In this document: positions 15,305-15,452 of the stretch, in pieces | Position numbering within the stretch: the stretch's first letter is position 1 | How the letters are laid out: each line of letters opens with the position of its first letter | From: Candidatus Competibacteraceae bacterium | GTDB lineage: Bacteria > Pseudomonadota > Gammaproteobacteria > Competibacterales > Competibacteraceae | Assembly: GCA_020445045.1 (NCBI GenBank) | Contig: JAGRHI010000046.1 | Coordinates: 1 to 15,452 of the forward strand | Length of the DNA: 15,452 nucleotides | Reading direction: 5' to 3' | The notes under the pieces: model-generated | What the model was told of the DNA's origin: nothing | The model's database searches: none | The model's input: only the letters and a program-made list of their open reading frames with translations | Translations under genes and position numbers: made by a program

Positions 15305-15310
15305 TACTAA

Positions 15311-15445
15311 GTAGCGAGCAAAAAGTTCACCGGTATTCGATCACAGATTTTTCAACTACTTAGCGACACAAAAAGCCGGAAAACTTTCGTTGACGTACTT
15401 ACCGTAAAATTGGCTGATGCGCTACCTAAAATAATTGAAATTTAA
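15311..15445 (+). pseudogene. start-less open frame, possible gene remnant
   Basis: The frame is open for 44 codons between TAA 15308 and TAA 15443. It gives VASKKFTGIRSQIF, QLLSDTKSRKTFV and DVLTVKLADALPKIIEI. There is no ATG, GTG or TTG in a sensible start position and no ribosome-binding site. The residue pattern looks protein-like. It is AT-rich like the tip just upstream, so it could be the tail of a displaced Rhs tip or of an immunity gene. A chance open frame is also possible. Confidence 0.25.
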
Positions 15446-15452
15446 GTAAACC

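Overview
The window looks like a chromosomal segment of a GC-rich Gram-negative proteobacterium. A gammaproteobacterium is my best guess, inferred from gene content and not from any marker gene. It carries TRAP-type secondary transport genes, one divergent PLP decarboxylase, and one giant secreted Rhs/YD protein that takes up more than half of the sequence. I see no rRNA, tRNA, CRISPR array or complete insertion sequence.

Left part (1-4793, + strand): a TRAP-TAXI transport cluster. The 3' end of one TAXI periplasmic binding protein gene is followed by a complete paralogue (672-1640), a fused TRAP permease with a DUF3394-type C-terminal domain (1756-4353), and a small universal stress protein (4365-4793). 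The last two are tightly coupled, since the ribosome-binding site of the second overlaps the stop of the first. The binding proteins would capture an unidentified organic acid or similar solute in the periplasm, the permease would import it with a cation gradient, and the UspA-like protein probably modulates the transporter. The 252-base gap between the two binding-protein genes contains strong inverted repeats.

Middle (4828-6766): a convergent gene on the - strand encodes a fold-III PLP-dependent decarboxylase of the LysA/ornithine-decarboxylase superfamily with an altered active-site motif. It is followed by about 640 bases without a full gene. That gap holds a short orphan protein tail (6418-6543), then an AT-rich stretch with a good sigma70-type promoter (6612-6640).

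Right part (6767-15217, + strand): a single 2816-residue exported protein. In order it has a signal peptide, an N-terminal beta domain, six tandem PKD-like repeats of about 92 residues, two more Ig-like domains, a carboxypeptidase-regulatory (transthyretin-like) domain, a plug-like region, a six-blade NHL propeller, a long YD-repeat shell, an Rhs core end, and an AT-rich unknown C-terminal tip of 131 residues. The order TTR-like, plug-like, NHL, YD, C-terminal cargo is that of the animal teneurins, so this is a bacterial teneurin-like polymorphic Rhs protein. The last 235 bases hold a perfect 10-bp hairpin and a start-less open frame that may be a gene remnant. No immunity gene is visible before the window ends.
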